From assembly GCA_003665825.1 (NCBI GenBank), contig QPFY01000003.1, positions 1,488,001-1,552,000 of the forward strand: 64,000 bases of DNA, read 5' to 3'. Origin of the DNA: Microbotryum silenes-acaulis. Taxonomy: Eukaryota > Basidiomycota > Microbotryomycetes > Microbotryales > Microbotryaceae. Of the stretch, positions 11,580-23,727 are shown in pieces. A model generated the notes under the pieces. That model saw only the letters and a list, made by a program, of their open reading frames with translations, searched no databases and was not told the DNA's origin. Positions within the stretch are counted from its first letter, which is position 1. Every line of letters begins with the position of its first letter. The position numbers were made by a program, and so were the translations under genes.

Positions 11580-12015
11580 CTTGTTCCGGTTCACCAGATG
11601 CGTGTCCGTGCGGAGGAAGCGTAGCAGTGAGTCAACACCGCAGACCACAGTGACCATGCCGCGGCGCACAAGAGGCTTCGATCGGTACTACCGTACTTCA
11701 ACCTGGCGATTTTTTGAGCGCAAAGCGGTTGTACCGAAGGTGTTTGACTCGTGCAAATCTGCGACCCGTGGTCTCTCCATCTGTCTCCCCCCGAATTTTC
11801 CCATCTACTCATACGACGACGCTACCGAGTCTCCGCTCAAGCTCAGCGCCTCCGCTCCGCAAGTCGGAAATTGAAATTGGAAATTGCGGTGACGATTGCG
11901 CGAGATCGCGATTCGATCGACCCCGGACGAGATCGTCTTGCCCTCGCCACACTCCTCTCGCTTTCAACCAATTCGAGTCAACCGCCGTCGCTCGACCCCA
12001 CCACACCCACTCGGC
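11580..12015. promoter_or_regulatory. Shared promoter region of cofactor B (-) and CGS-like gene (+)
   Basis: 436 bp lie between two divergent start codons. No TATA box or named factor site can be assigned. Open frames that cross it are extensions of the CGS exon frame into the leader. Confidence 0.5.
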
Positions 12016-14427
12016 ATGCCAGGACTAAACACCTCGAGCTATGGCGTCGGACCGCCGCCTGCTTCGCCTCTAGGCTCGGTCATCCCGGCGCACACACCCC
12101 ACGCCGTCTCGGTCTCGCTCCCGACGTGGCAGGACAACGTCGCGTACGAGGAAGGCGAGCAGCGCATCAAGGACGCCATGACATCAGGCTACCCCCGGTT
12201 CTATATCCATCACCAGATCCAACAGGTAGGCGCGAGGAATGTCTCCTTGGTGTTGGCTCGCAGCTCATCAACCACCTCATCCATGCCCATTTTTCTCAGC
12301 TCGCGGATCTCGCCATCGCAAAGTTTGGCCACGCCAACGAATCGTGCATCCTCTTACCCACCGCGAGAACTGCCCAAGGCTGTGTTTCTTTCTTAGCATC
12401 GCGTGAACCACCCGTGCAATCGCGCGTTGTCGAATGGCCCGTAGCCGCAGCGGTAAGCTTGCCTTCCGATGACGACGACGATGTCGACGCTCTCGCAAAG
12501 CGACGCACGATTCATCTCCAAGCCTGCTTCTTCGACGAAGCGGACTTTTCCATCGCCAAGCAATACTGGCAGCACACCGGCGACGGCATCTCGAGTCGCA
12601 TCGCCGAGCGGTGCCTCATTCTGCTAGGCGAAATCGAAGCCGAGGGCGCAGCGCACCACCACAGTCGCAGGCAGTCGCAAACATCACCCCTTGTCGCCTC
12701 GAATGGAGAGGCATCAACTTCATCTTCTTCGTTGGGGACACATTTCAAGTCGTCTGCAGGTCGTAATGGAGGCAAGGTCGGCGGCGGGCGTTACGGAGTC
12801 GTCAAGCCTTCCTCGACCCCCACAGGTACGGCGACGCAGACTGCATTGGCAGCCAAACTCCGATACTCGACCGCGTCTCGTCCGCGCAACGGGACACACT
12901 CGGATGAGTCGGAGCCAGCCTCGATGACCAACTCGCTCGACGCGCTCGACGCGCTACCTCCCCGCGAGGCACTTGCGGCCGCCGACCAGGACGAGGACGT
13001 CTTGACCCGCTACGTCGAGGAACGATACGGTCGCAACTTGGACCTTTCCCTGGCCCCGCTGGCCAAGCTGGCCATGAGGCGCCGCATCGCTGGAGTGTTG
13101 AGGGAGACGCCCGGGCAAGCCATTCCGGTGGAGCGCATGGGCAAGACTCCGGATGGGGAGGAGAGCACACGTGGTGTGGCGAGTTTGACCGAGCGAGACG
13201 TGTGGCTGTACCCGGGTGGCATGTCGGCCATCTTTCACTCGCATCAATTGGCCATGGGCGCTCGGGAGAAAGACGGCAAATCCATTGGCAAGAGCATATG
13301 TTTCGGGTTAGTGGGACATCGGGGCTTGGAAACGGGCCAACGGCTGAACGAATCCTCTCGCGCACAGCTTCCCATACACCGATACGCTCAAGATCCTCGA
13401 AAAGTGGGGCCCCGGCTGTGAATTCTTTGGACGAGGCCTGTCAGAGGACCTACCGGATCTGCGCCAAACGTTGGAGAAAGCAAATCCTCCGATCCTCGCC
13501 ATCTACTGCGAGTTTCCCTCGAATCCTCTGCTCCGAACACCGCCGCTCACGGCGCTGCGGGAGCTCGCCGACGAATTTGGCTGCATGGTCGTCATCGACG
13601 AAACGATCGCTGGCTTTGTCAACGTCGAGGTGTTGCCCTTCGCTGATATCGTCGTCAGCAGTCTGACAAAAGTGTTCAGTGGAGATAGCAATGTCATGGG
13701 AGGAAGGTGAGTCATGGACATCAGAAGAATACCACACGGCAAACCTGACGAGAGGATCCCGTACTGTGCCGCCAGTCTTGTCCTCAACCCCAAAAGTGAA
13801 AAATATGCCTCACTCAAGGCCGTCCAGGAAGCGACCTACGAAGATTTCTACTTTGACGAAGACGCGATCTACATGGAGCGCAACTCGCGCGACTTTCAAC
13901 AACGCATCGCGCAGGAAAACTACAACGCCGAGACTTTGTGCGAATACCTTCGATCCCGTCGAGCACCCGGCCCGTGCCCGACGGGTGTTATAGATCCTCC
14001 TGAGGCATCGCGGACGGGAGGCGTCATCAAGGAGGTGTACTACCCAAAGTATATGACCCCGGAGCACTACACCGCCTCCCTACGTACACCGAGCGAGCCT
14101 TATGCCTCGGGGTTCGGCGCCTTGTTCTCGCTTACATTCACTTCGCTCGAGGCTTCGGCGGCCTTTTTCGACGCCTTACCCTGCTACAAGGGCCCGAGTT
14201 TGGGCACCAACTTTACACTCGCGTGCCCTTATACGATATTGGCACATTACACTGAAACGGAATGGGCACTCGAGTGGGGCGTGGAGAAGGGTCTGATCCG
14301 GGTCAGCGTCGGCCTCGAGGATGTGGATCTCTTGAAGCAATGGTTCGAGCAGGCGTTGGACAAGGCCGAGCAGGCAGAAGCGAATGCGAAGAAGCTCAGC
14401 GACAGTGTCTCAACAATAGATGAATAG
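12016..14427 (+). CDS. Cystathionine gamma-synthase-like PLP enzyme
   Basis: Exons are join(12016..12225, 12300..13306, 13368..13706, 13776..14427), 735 aa, with phases consistent. The Cys/Met-metabolism PLP-enzyme fold is recognisable: [19 protein letters not shown], then [13 protein letters not shown], then [12 protein letters not shown] (PLP-contacting Asp), then [16 protein letters not shown] with the PLP lysine near residue 507, and a C-terminal ..[15 protein letters not shown]. This is the fungal STR2-type form, with a long poorly conserved Ser/His-rich insert at about 140-250 of the protein. Fungal relatives make cystathionine from cysteine and an O-acyl-homoserine in transsulfuration toward methionine. 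Substrate choice cannot be read from the sequence. Start [10 protein letters not shown] is the first ATG with family-like sequence after it. The gene converges on the DNA ligase, 139 bp apart. Confidence 0.85.
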
Positions 14428-14566
14428 ACATTGTGTTAGATTCTGAACGCTACAATGTGGTGTTACTCTATGCTACTGAAAGGCGTGGGTGATGTAAAAC
14501 AAGATGCTGATGCGGGGGCTTGCGCGGGCCAGGAAGAGAGAGCCGTTCGATCCCGCTCGGGTCGAA

Positions 14567-17500
14567 TCACCACACCTGCAGCACTCCGTTTGACTGCGAC
14601 AACGACTGCAACGAGGTCCTATGACCAAACCATCGTCGATCAATGAACCAAAGCAATTTTTTGTCTTGGCTCGGCAACGCATGGCGACTAATTTGTCGCA
14701 CAAAGTCGATGTCGTGCTCCGACTCGACGTAGATGACCCCTTGCCGAAGACGGGACAATGGGCGATAGCCCGGGATACTCCACCCAGCCGCCCATAGGAC
14801 GTGCAGCGGGTGGCGGTAGTAGTTGGAGTTCTTGAGATGGCAAGGGCCCGGAAGACCCATCGGGCAATCGATCTCTGGGGCGGGCAAGACCGACCAGGCG
14901 TAGTCGCGGGTCGGGGAGCCGCTCGATTCGGACTCGGCTTCGGAAATGAGGTTCGAGGCGCGTAGCACGTTCAGAGGAGAGAGCGGTGTCAAAGGTTGAG
15001 CGGTAGACGGTGGGATGAGCAGCTTTGTGAAGGTCAATTGGCGATCCGGTGCTTGTCGTCCCCACGCAGTGCGATCGAGTCGGAAAGGAGGTGATCCGTC
15101 TCGCGCCCTCGGCTTGACAGAGTTGTCAGCGCCGAGGGTGTCGTAAGGACGCTTGCGGGAACCCGAAGCAGGGCCGACGAGGTCAGCCCATGAGATGCCG
15201 AATGCTTGACAGACAAGGGCATACGGTCCCGCGATATGCTTGTCTTGCCGTTCTCCGTCGTCTTCCTCGACCATTCTGTGGTTCCATGCGAATGTGGGTC
15301 TTTCAATCTTGTCCGCTTCTTCGAGTTTGGCGACCCACTTTTTACACTCGTGAGCTTTCGCGCGCGCAAGCATCGAGTCGAGTGACGAATGTTGATCCGG
15401 ATAGTTCTCGCACAATTGAACGTGGGACGTGAACAGCTCACTGACGGCCCACGGCGAGTCCATGGCATGATGCGCAATCGCTTGTAGTTGCTCGAGGTCA
15501 ACCGGGTCTCCGTCGGTGCGGTCGACTTTGGCGATCCGGGGCCATCGCAACGCGTGATACTGGGAATTCAGCCAGAGCGTGAGCTGTCGATCATTATCCT
15601 CTCTCATCGTCTCTTGCAACCAAAACTCACCTTGCAGCCTCTCTCTTTCTGGAAGCCAGCGCCCACGATCTCGAACACTCGAGGTTCTTTAAAGATGATC
15701 CAGGGCATGGTCGCACTGCTCTCGAGTTCCTTCGACAGGGAGAATGTGTACGGGCAAGCATCCGCCATCCAAACGTCGAGACCTTGTTCCGAGACTTTGA
15801 CTCGTTTGAAGTCGCCGTAAAACACCTCGCCGGCCACGTGGCGCGCAGAGCTAAACTCGAGTTGTTCGGCCGACATGATATTGCTGTTCAGCTCGCAAAG
15901 CCGATTCCTGTCGAGCGCGCCTTGGTACCCGTACGAGCTGGCGGAAAGAATGACGTAGTGCGGTTTCGCAGGTGTATTGGTCTGCAGGTTATAAACAAAG
16001 GAAATCATCTGAGTTATTAGACTGTGGTGAGAAGGTGCACAGGTGGAGCTCACCCAGAGGTCGAAAGGTGACTCGGAGGCCAGGAAGCCGATGAAGAAGG
16101 TGGTGTAAACGGTCGTTGGTACTGTTGGAGCAATATTGGACTAAGCCAAGTCAGCACCGGTTGGCTTCACTGTTTCGCTGCTGACCTTTCTTACCCAATT
16201 GATCCCTCCCTCTTTCCTTCTTCCAAGATGCACCGAGGACGTGGACATCGATAGTATCGCCGCAGCCCGGAATGAAATCCTTCTTTAATTTGATCCACCT
16301 TCGGTTGTCGTGGAGCTCGTTGTAGACCCCCGTCAAAGGCTTCAACATCAGCCCCTCTGCGTGCATTTAGATAAGCGCAGCAGTGTGAGCGATCGACTCT
16401 ACGTTGTCCATGATCGGCTTTGGCGCAAGGCACACCTTTACGCTCCGTGATGATTTGAGCGAAGCGACTCCTCAATTCCTATTGACCGACGCGGATCAGT
16501 CTGACTGCTGGGTGGCGTATTGGACCTCGCTTGCAGAGACTCACACCGAGCGCAGTCGATCGGTCAGCAAAGTCGATGTCGATTGTGTCAGGGAAGGAGC
16601 TCTGCGGATGGTCAACGGGGGGGTCAATGAAGACAGGCCAAAAGACATGTGCTTTAGTCGCTGCGCGGAAGTTACAAAGCCTTGGATCTCGTTGATGAGC
16701 TTTTTGAGGAGGACGCGCCTCAAACTAAAGGGAGCTGCATGGTCCGCAGGCTCGTTAGACAAGGTAATATGGAGCGTGAGCCGGTAATAGCTTACTGTCA
16801 AGCAGCGAGATGTCATCCAGAACCAAAAGTTCGAACCAAACGATGTGTAGGTGAAGTGGAAGGCCATCTGATGGCGTCTCTTCCTGAGTGCTTCCCGTCA
16901 TGGCCGACTCGGCGTCCTCGTCCGCGGCGGCGGCGCCGTCGTCGCGGCCACTCTTGGCATAGACAAGCGTGTAGAACGGTGCGGGGGCGCTGGTGTTCTC
17001 ATCGAACGGTACCATTTCGCCTTCTAGAACAAGCTTCTTCCATTTTTGTGCCCTTGTCTGCGCCGAGCGTCGAAGCAGGCGAGGCTCTACGATGGTGTCG
17101 TCCGCGTGGGTCATGCCGTGGGTCGAGTCAGCCGTGCGCGGCATGCCGAACCATGATCGGACTTGATTAACGCTCGGGATTGTCAGACCAAGCGAAGCCC
17201 GGATAATTCTAGTGCCAGTTGAATTGAGGGGTCACATCAGCGATGAGGTCGTGCGTGCGCGGGTCGACACAGAGACCTTACGGGATGAGACGATAGCGAT
17301 CCTTGGTCGAGTCGCGGCAGCTCTTGGAAAAGATCTGCACTTGACGCTCGATCGGTAGCGAAAGGTCGATGTGAGCTTGCACACTAAATATCCATACGGG
17401 ATTATCAGCACGGCATCACAAGCGCTGCAAATGGTCCGTGTTTGCAGCACGCTCACCGTTCCCCGTCGTATTTGGTCTCGACGGCAGTTCGGCCCGAAAG

Positions 17501-18853
17501 GCAACGACAGGCATCTTCGCAGGCTTGCGGTTTGTTCGTTCGAGGCACCTGCTCATAACCGTGTGTGGTAAGATCGTCTGTAGTTTAAGGTCGCAGGAAG
17601 GAAGAGAGGCTCACGACGTACAAGAATGGGTATGCCGAGTTGAGGTTGGAAATTTTGGGGCTCTTCTCCACACCCTAGCAAAGCAGTGCTCGAACGCTAT
17701 CAATAGGTGTTTGCTCATCAACAACGTGACAAGTGGCTCACTTAGAGCTCGTTCGATCTCTGTAGCTGCCTCATCAATGTCAGCCTTGATGCGATAGAGA
17801 TCCGGCATGCGTTCGTGCCAGAGCGCCATGGCGTCTTGCGCCGTTAAGCGTTCATAAGCTCTTGCGTTGTATTTGAGCAACGCCGCCGTCGACGAGGTGG
17901 TCGGGAGTGGGTAGAAGATGGGCGACATGTCTTGGAGGATGATCTGGACCATAATCGATGCCTCACGCTCGGTGAGTGGATCAAAGAGCTCGCGCAGGAT
18001 TTCATCCCGATTGCGCGTCCGTGATGTCGAAGAGTACAAGCTCCGGACTGTAGGAGGAAAGAGAGAACCGCATTAATAGGTAGATCCGTCCGCGGGATAG
18101 TTAGTGTCTGATCCCACGACAAACCTCTGTCAGCCGAAGTCCCGGCCTTGGCGGCGAGTTCGTCCAGCAGCTCGTCGATCCTATTCACCGAGCAAGAGCA
18201 AATAACGGGCTGATTAGGGGTCAGGTAACTCGACCTGGGCCAAGTACTCGACTCGGAAGCGGGACTCCCGACATACCTTCCAAGAGTCAAGGGTGTCGAA
18301 CTTCTTGGGTTCATGGGCCAACTCTGACTGATCTTGAGACCCAAGCAGCCCGTCACGCCTGCTCGCCGCTCGCGATCCGGGCGCGACCACTCGCCGGGCA
18401 GCTCGTCGCGAAGCTCCTTTCTGAGGTCGAGATAATCTGCGAGCCAGGCCGCCATTGTGGTATCTCCAATCGAGTACCTGCAAATGAGAGAGGTCCGCTT
18501 CAGGACCAGGGCTGTCTCGGGTGGTGTTCACGACCACAAGCAGATCCACACTGCATCCGGTGCGACCCTAGGCAAGGGTGACCGCTGAGCGGTGCGACGT
18601 ACCTGCGTCGTACTCCTTCCTCCGGATACATCATTCTGAACCACAGCACGATCGTACCTGGCGGCATGCGCTCGCTCAACCACGGCGCGGTGCCATCTTT
18701 GTGGTCTTGGATCCATCGCCGCACGATGCTTTGGCGCTTGGACTCGTCCTTGGTCGCCCGTCTGGTGTGGGTCGGGCGGGCGGGCACCTTGGCCAGCTCA
18801 TCGATCAAGCCACACAGGCCTCTGAAAGGTATCGGGTTGGACGACAACTTCAT
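14567..18853 (-). CDS. ATP-dependent DNA ligase (15 exons)
   Basis: Exons are complement(join(14567..15583, 15631..15981, 16054..16121, 16195..16356, 16436..16478, 16545..16601, 16676..16734, 16796..17208, 17282..17383, 17457..17577, 17615..17674, 17742..18047, 18125..18180, 18277..18477, 18603..18853)). Every junction keeps phase and the product is 1088 aa. Order: helical N-domain (from MKLSSNPIPF); adenylation domain with motif I ETKYDGER split at 17457, IFSKSCRDST, and LVLEGEMVPFDE (motif III/IIIa); IITERKEGLMLKP (motif IV) and RWIKLKKDFIP (motif V); OB fold; then a ~340-aa C-terminal region ending ..FGHRTSLQSL that may hold a BRCT-like fold. All catalytic motifs are intact. It joins nicked DNA by lysyl-AMP chemistry in the nucleus. 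The pattern recalls LIG4-related fungal ligases rather than LIG1, but XRCC4 binding cannot be judged. Confidence 0.9.
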
Positions 18854-20038
18854 CTCTCAAAGCCGGTCCGCCGCTGTGGGTCGTCGGAGCTTGACTTTGT
18901 CAGCGTCGGAGCGTTGGGGCGTTGGGAATGGTCCGTCGTGACGCGACGTCAAGTCGCGCCGCTCGCAGTGGTCGAGCTGATCACGTGATCTAGCCACACG
19001 CCAAACTCGGTGACTTGAACTTCGCGGTTTCACCCTGCTCAGTGCCAAGCCAATACCTCGCTATCGCGGGCCCGCTTGATCCTTCCCAACTGAAAGACGC
19101 AGGAGAATTGATGAGCCCAGCCAGGAGCCATACATGAGACCGACGAAGATGTACCGAGCTCGGTGTCGGCGCGAAAGCAGACAAGCTAGCCGCCTGAGAC
19201 GTCTCAGGGGCCGATAGGAAAGTCGATCCAGAAAGCTGTGTGATCGTGGATCGCGATCGAGGCCGGTCGCAACTTACCAGATGAGCCCGTATGCCTTCAA
19301 TAGCACGCACGTGTACCTCTACCTCTACCAGCGAAGGACGGTCGGCGTGTCCCTGGTCATTGTGCTACTACGGATGCTGAGTCAGATGTCCGACGAGAGG
19401 CAGAGCACCAGAAGATGGAGAAGTGCTAATATTAGTCAGCTTTTAGCTCATCGCGGTAAGCAAATTCCCCGTCGAGGGCCGCCACCGTCAGATCGAACAT
19501 CAAGGTGTCTGACCGCCAGCAGTGAGTCCCTCACGTTCTGACTCTGATCTCGAGCCCCTCGAACGCTGGACTCATCGAGGCTCCCTCAATCCCAATCAGA
19601 TGGTCACAATTCTCGCACCCTGAGATGTTGGTGTACTGCAATTTTGATTGGCCCTGCACAGTCAGTCGGGGCTAAATTTTCGGCATGGAGCTACGTTGTC
19701 CACGCCCCAAGCTGCGGAGCTGCGCTATCTTGCCAAAGTTTTCTTTCCAATCTAATAAAAAACACGAAAGAAGAGGCCGACGGCGCGCGTCATCGCACGC
19801 GCTGAAGCTCCACTGTGCTCACCGGCCACGGTGACATCTGCCTTCGCATCATCCGTTTCCTTCTGCCCTACCTCGTGCGTGCGTTTCCCTTGTCGACGAC
19901 GACCACTTCTGCCGAGGTTTGATTCCGACTGTCGACGTCTGCATTTTGGTCGATTCGAGCTTGGAGCTCTCTGGGCCTGTAGGACCTACCGACTCGGCCG
20001 CAGATCTTAGACCGATCGAGCTGCCATTTGTCGGGTGG
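18854..20038. other. Intergenic, divergent promoters of DNA ligase and PH-protein gene
   Basis: About 1.2 kb between divergent genes. Small frames are present but none has motifs or splice-supported continuity. An AT-richer, pyrimidine-rich stretch near 19735-19770 may be the core promoter of the PH gene. The reading frame of the PH gene is open back to 19919, so part of this could be coding if an upstream ATG is used. Confidence 0.5.
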
Positions 20039-23000
20039 ATGCCGTTCCACGCTCGAGCGCCAGGGACACGATCGAGTCAGCACCCGATCTCGTCGCCGTC
20101 GAGCAAGTACGTTTCACCCGGTACGAACGGCCGTGCACCGACCTTGGCCTCGGTTCCTCGGCTGCCGTCGCAATCTCAAATGCCGCTCGATTCGTCGTCT
20201 CCGAGTGCAGCGATGACCGCTAGCCCGACCTCGACCCCGACCCCGACCCCGACCCCAACATCAACGCCGACCGCAGCGCCGCATAGTCACTCGTCCCGAC
20301 GTCTGACCATCAGCAAGATCCTCAACAAAGGGCGTAGATCGAGCGACACGGCGCCTGTCTTGACCAACTCGCTCCCTGCGCCTGCACTGGCGCCCGTGAC
20401 CGTCAGCGACCGCGACAGCAGCCCCGCCGCGATCGCCATCAGGTTCGGGTTCGGCCTCGGCACCGGCCGTACCTCGGTCCGCCGCCCCTCCCAAAGCTCC
20501 GCGTCGGCGTCGGCGTCCCCGTCCCAGTCGTTCGTAGTCGTCGACCGCGTCTCTAGCGAGCATGGATATTGGCAGCGGAATTTCGCCGCCACAGAGAACA
20601 GCGATGTGGACGACGCGAGTAGTGGCAGTGGCCACAGCGAGGACGAGGAAGGTGAGCATCTGGCCCACCTCCACTTTGCGGAGCCCAGTTCGAGTCCATG
20701 GGCATTGCGCGCGTTTCGAGATCGATTGCTGACACGGTACGGCACTCGTCGTAGACATTTCCGACTTCATCCGTGCTTCTTCAGACGATACATCGCTGAG
20801 CTCGCCCAGAATGTCTCGTGAGTGTGTCTTCTCTGGGAGCTACGGTGTGGACAGGGGACCACAACGCCGAGCTCACCCCTTTTGGCTGGCTTCGCCCGAT
20901 CTTGCGTGCAGCGATGACGTTCTTGTCTCGTCCACGAGTTGGCCTGGATTCGGCTCAGCAATCTTCGTCAACATCCAATCCGGTATCCAGTCGCACCACC
21001 TCGTCGGACGAGTCTCCCGTGCCCACGACTCCACCACCCCTCTCCGCTCGACGCTTCACACAGAGTTTGCGACTCTCGGACTTGTCGACGACCAATCAGC
21101 CCGCAGACTCTTCCCGCGACGAGTTGGAGGTAGTGCAGGAGACGAGCACCACATCGCACCAGCCCGTGGTGTCGGATGCGAACCCCGCCGCATCGCCGAC
21201 AGAGAGACGTCTCCGTGCGCTGCCACGACTGCTGTCGTCCGACGCCTTCATGTATGTTGCTGTACGAGAGAGCGGAGCAACGCAGGGAGAAGAGACGGCG
21301 GAAGAGGAGAGTGGGATCGAGATAGACCAGGAAAGCGAAGCCGACCCTTCGCCTACACCAAGCGCGGCGCCTTCACAGCTCCCCGTCGCCCTGGAAGCCA
21401 TCACTCCTAGCGCTCCCGCATTTGGTCGACCGACAATACCCCGCGAGACGAGTGCTTCGCGTCCGCAAGGCCTCTTGTCCACATCGGTAACGAGTGGCGT
21501 GTCGACGTCTCGAACGCCGCGCATATCACCGGCGGAGCCCGTCCAATCCTCCTGGGTCACCTTTGGGTCGGCGACCCCGACCCCTGGCCCTCTTCGAACA
21601 GCGCGCACAGCTACGCGTACCTTCGACTCGCTGGATTCGTACTTCGATCTTCCGCGAGGACCCACCGCGACCACCGCGACATCTGGAAGCTTCGCTGCGA
21701 CCACGTCCCGTCCGCCGATGACCCCTCTTCTGCCCATGTCAATGTCGAACTCGGCACGTGGACGTCGTCCGGCGCGACAGGACGAGCTGCCTGCTTCGCC
21801 CCCGCCGACGCGTGCGATGGAACGGACGGATGCTACCGCATTAAGGGAAACCATTGGGGATGAATCAAGAGCGGAACCAAAGAGCGTGATTTATCAGCGA
21901 CCATCCCACAGCGCTATCGACCTGCGCAGCCCGAGCTTGCTCGATGAGGATGGGTCACCCCTCGGCACCGCCGTCTTGACGGAGTTGGACCCGGTGTGGG
22001 GTCACGGTGGAGACATCGCGACGCCGGGGCCATCCTTTCTTCCCGTTTCATCTTTTGGTATTCCGCGAATCATCGATGCTCACTCCAGTGGCTCGGCGCA
22101 TTCCCGCGCCCCCAGTCCATCGCGAAAGCCGAGCACGAACCAAGTCGTCGGGTCCCGGATACAACGTCGGAGTTCAATGTACGAGCTGGCGACGGAGCCG
22201 CCTGCCTACCATGCGCAGTACAAACGTGCGGGACAGGCGCCGCAGCTCGTTTTTCCTCGAGAGGAGGAGGGCCGAGAAGGGCTGCCGACCTACAGCTGCG
22301 CGATTCACCTCGAAGGCTACATGCCGATGAAGAAGGAGTTCTCGGCGCCGAGCGTACAATCGAAGGACCGCGCTTGGAAACGAATATACTTTGTCCTGCA
22401 CGGAACTTCAATCAAGATCTATCGACACGACTTGCGCACCCATCCGATCCCCGGCGAAGAGGACTGGCTCAGCAGTGTGAGCTCCCAAGATCCCGCCGCT
22501 GGACCGCACTACCACCAAGGGGAATACGGCAACGAGAACTTCATCGCGAGTTCTCACAAGTTCTCCATCACCGACGCCAAAGCAAAAGCTAAGAGCCGAA
22601 TTACACAGGCGGGTACGTCGGAAAACAACGCTTTGTTACGTCACTATTCGCTCCAGCACGCCGAGTCGGGTCTTGCTGCGGACTACCTCAAACGCAAGCA
22701 TGTGGTACGCGTTCGCGCCGAGGGTGAACAGTTCCTGCTTCAGACGAACGGAGATCGTGGGACCATTGATCTCATCGAGGTGCTCCAGGCGGCGACGAAC
22801 GTTGCACTTGACCTCGACACCCGCGTGCTGCCCAAGTTCATTACTCTTCCTCGTCGGCGGCGCCGAAGACGGCGAGTTGTTGATCCGAACGCGAATGCGG
22901 CCAGAGCGGCGGCTTCGTCGGCCACCTCGACCTCTGCGGATGGAGAAGCTGAAACAACAGGCGAGTCCACGGCGGACTCTGATCCCATTGATCGCCTGGG

Positions 23001-23139
23001 TGATATGCTGGAAGAAGAGCAGGTATGTCTTCCCTAGACTCGAGCCGGGCCGACAGTGCTGAGGAGTTGGCGGCTGACGTTTGGTGTCATCTCTGAGCAG
23101 CACGCGTACGCATCTGCATCGGGAGGATCGACAGTCTAG
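20039..23139 (+). CDS. PH-domain protein with long disordered N-terminus
   Basis: Segments are about 20039..20817, then an exon ending at 23022, then 23101..23139. The first junction is unresolved: the GTGAGT donor at 20818 fits phase with an acceptor at 20990, though 20911 looks like a better splice site. The first ~600 residues are Ser/Thr/Pro-rich, with a Thr-Pro dipeptide run near 20235. The C-terminal third has a pleckstrin-homology fold: TYSCAIHLEGYMPMKKEF, then RAWKRIYFVLHGTSIKIY, then HVVRVRAEGEQFLLQT and the closing helix, about 22285-22835. It is split by an insert and followed by a run of eight Arg. PH domains bind phosphoinositides or proteins at membranes. I recognise a conserved fungal PH protein but no named orthologue. 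Confidence 0.7.
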
Positions 23140-23727
23140 TCTTCTGCGATGCTGGGCATATTGTCAAGCACGGGGTGTGTTTTGATAACCATCTATATTA
23201 TTTTCGAGAGGCGGTCGCTCTGAGTAGTGCGCCGCCATCCTGCGGGTTTTCTTTCCTTTTCCTTTTTTCTATTTTGGTGATTGGCGATACCCAGCTTTTC
23301 ACATACATGATGCCAATGTATTTGCGCCGTTCAACCCGAGAGTTGGCAGAAAGTGAGAACACGGACGAAAAATGACCTTTTTATACGAGGGCACACCGTG
23401 GCTCACCTCGATTGGCGCCGGTCGCTGCAGGGAGTCGCTGCGAGTCTGTGCGAGTCGCCCGTCGGAGTCGACCATTTTGGGGATCGCCCGAACCCGATTA
23501 CTTTCGGACTCCGCTCTGTGTCTGGATCGACCCGGCTCCTAATCGCGCACGCCAGCGCTACGCAGGTGTGGATCCTACGATCCTGCGTGCTTCCATTGCT
23601 ATTCTGTCGGTCGCAGGTCATCAAGGAGGTGCTAAAGTCGTCGCGACCTCGGACTTCGGGCGACGCGTAGCACCGCACATACCGAGCCGGCTGCCTGCCG
23701 TCTGCGGAGTTCGCTGGCCAAGTCAAC
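23140..23727. other. Intergenic, promoter side of the SPX-EXS gene
   Basis: 588 bp with the 3'UTR of the PH gene and the 5' region of the SPX-EXS gene. A pyrimidine-rich patch lies at 23248-23280. No other feature is supported. Confidence 0.5.

Noticed and set aside
11751..12015. Extension of the CGS-like protein upstream of 12016
   Set aside because: Open frames there are low-complexity and lack conservation-like motifs; the region is a divergent promoter.
21096..21854. 252-aa minus-strand frame inside the PH-protein gene
   Set aside because: Antisense shadow of GC-rich Ser/Pro coding sequence; no domain.
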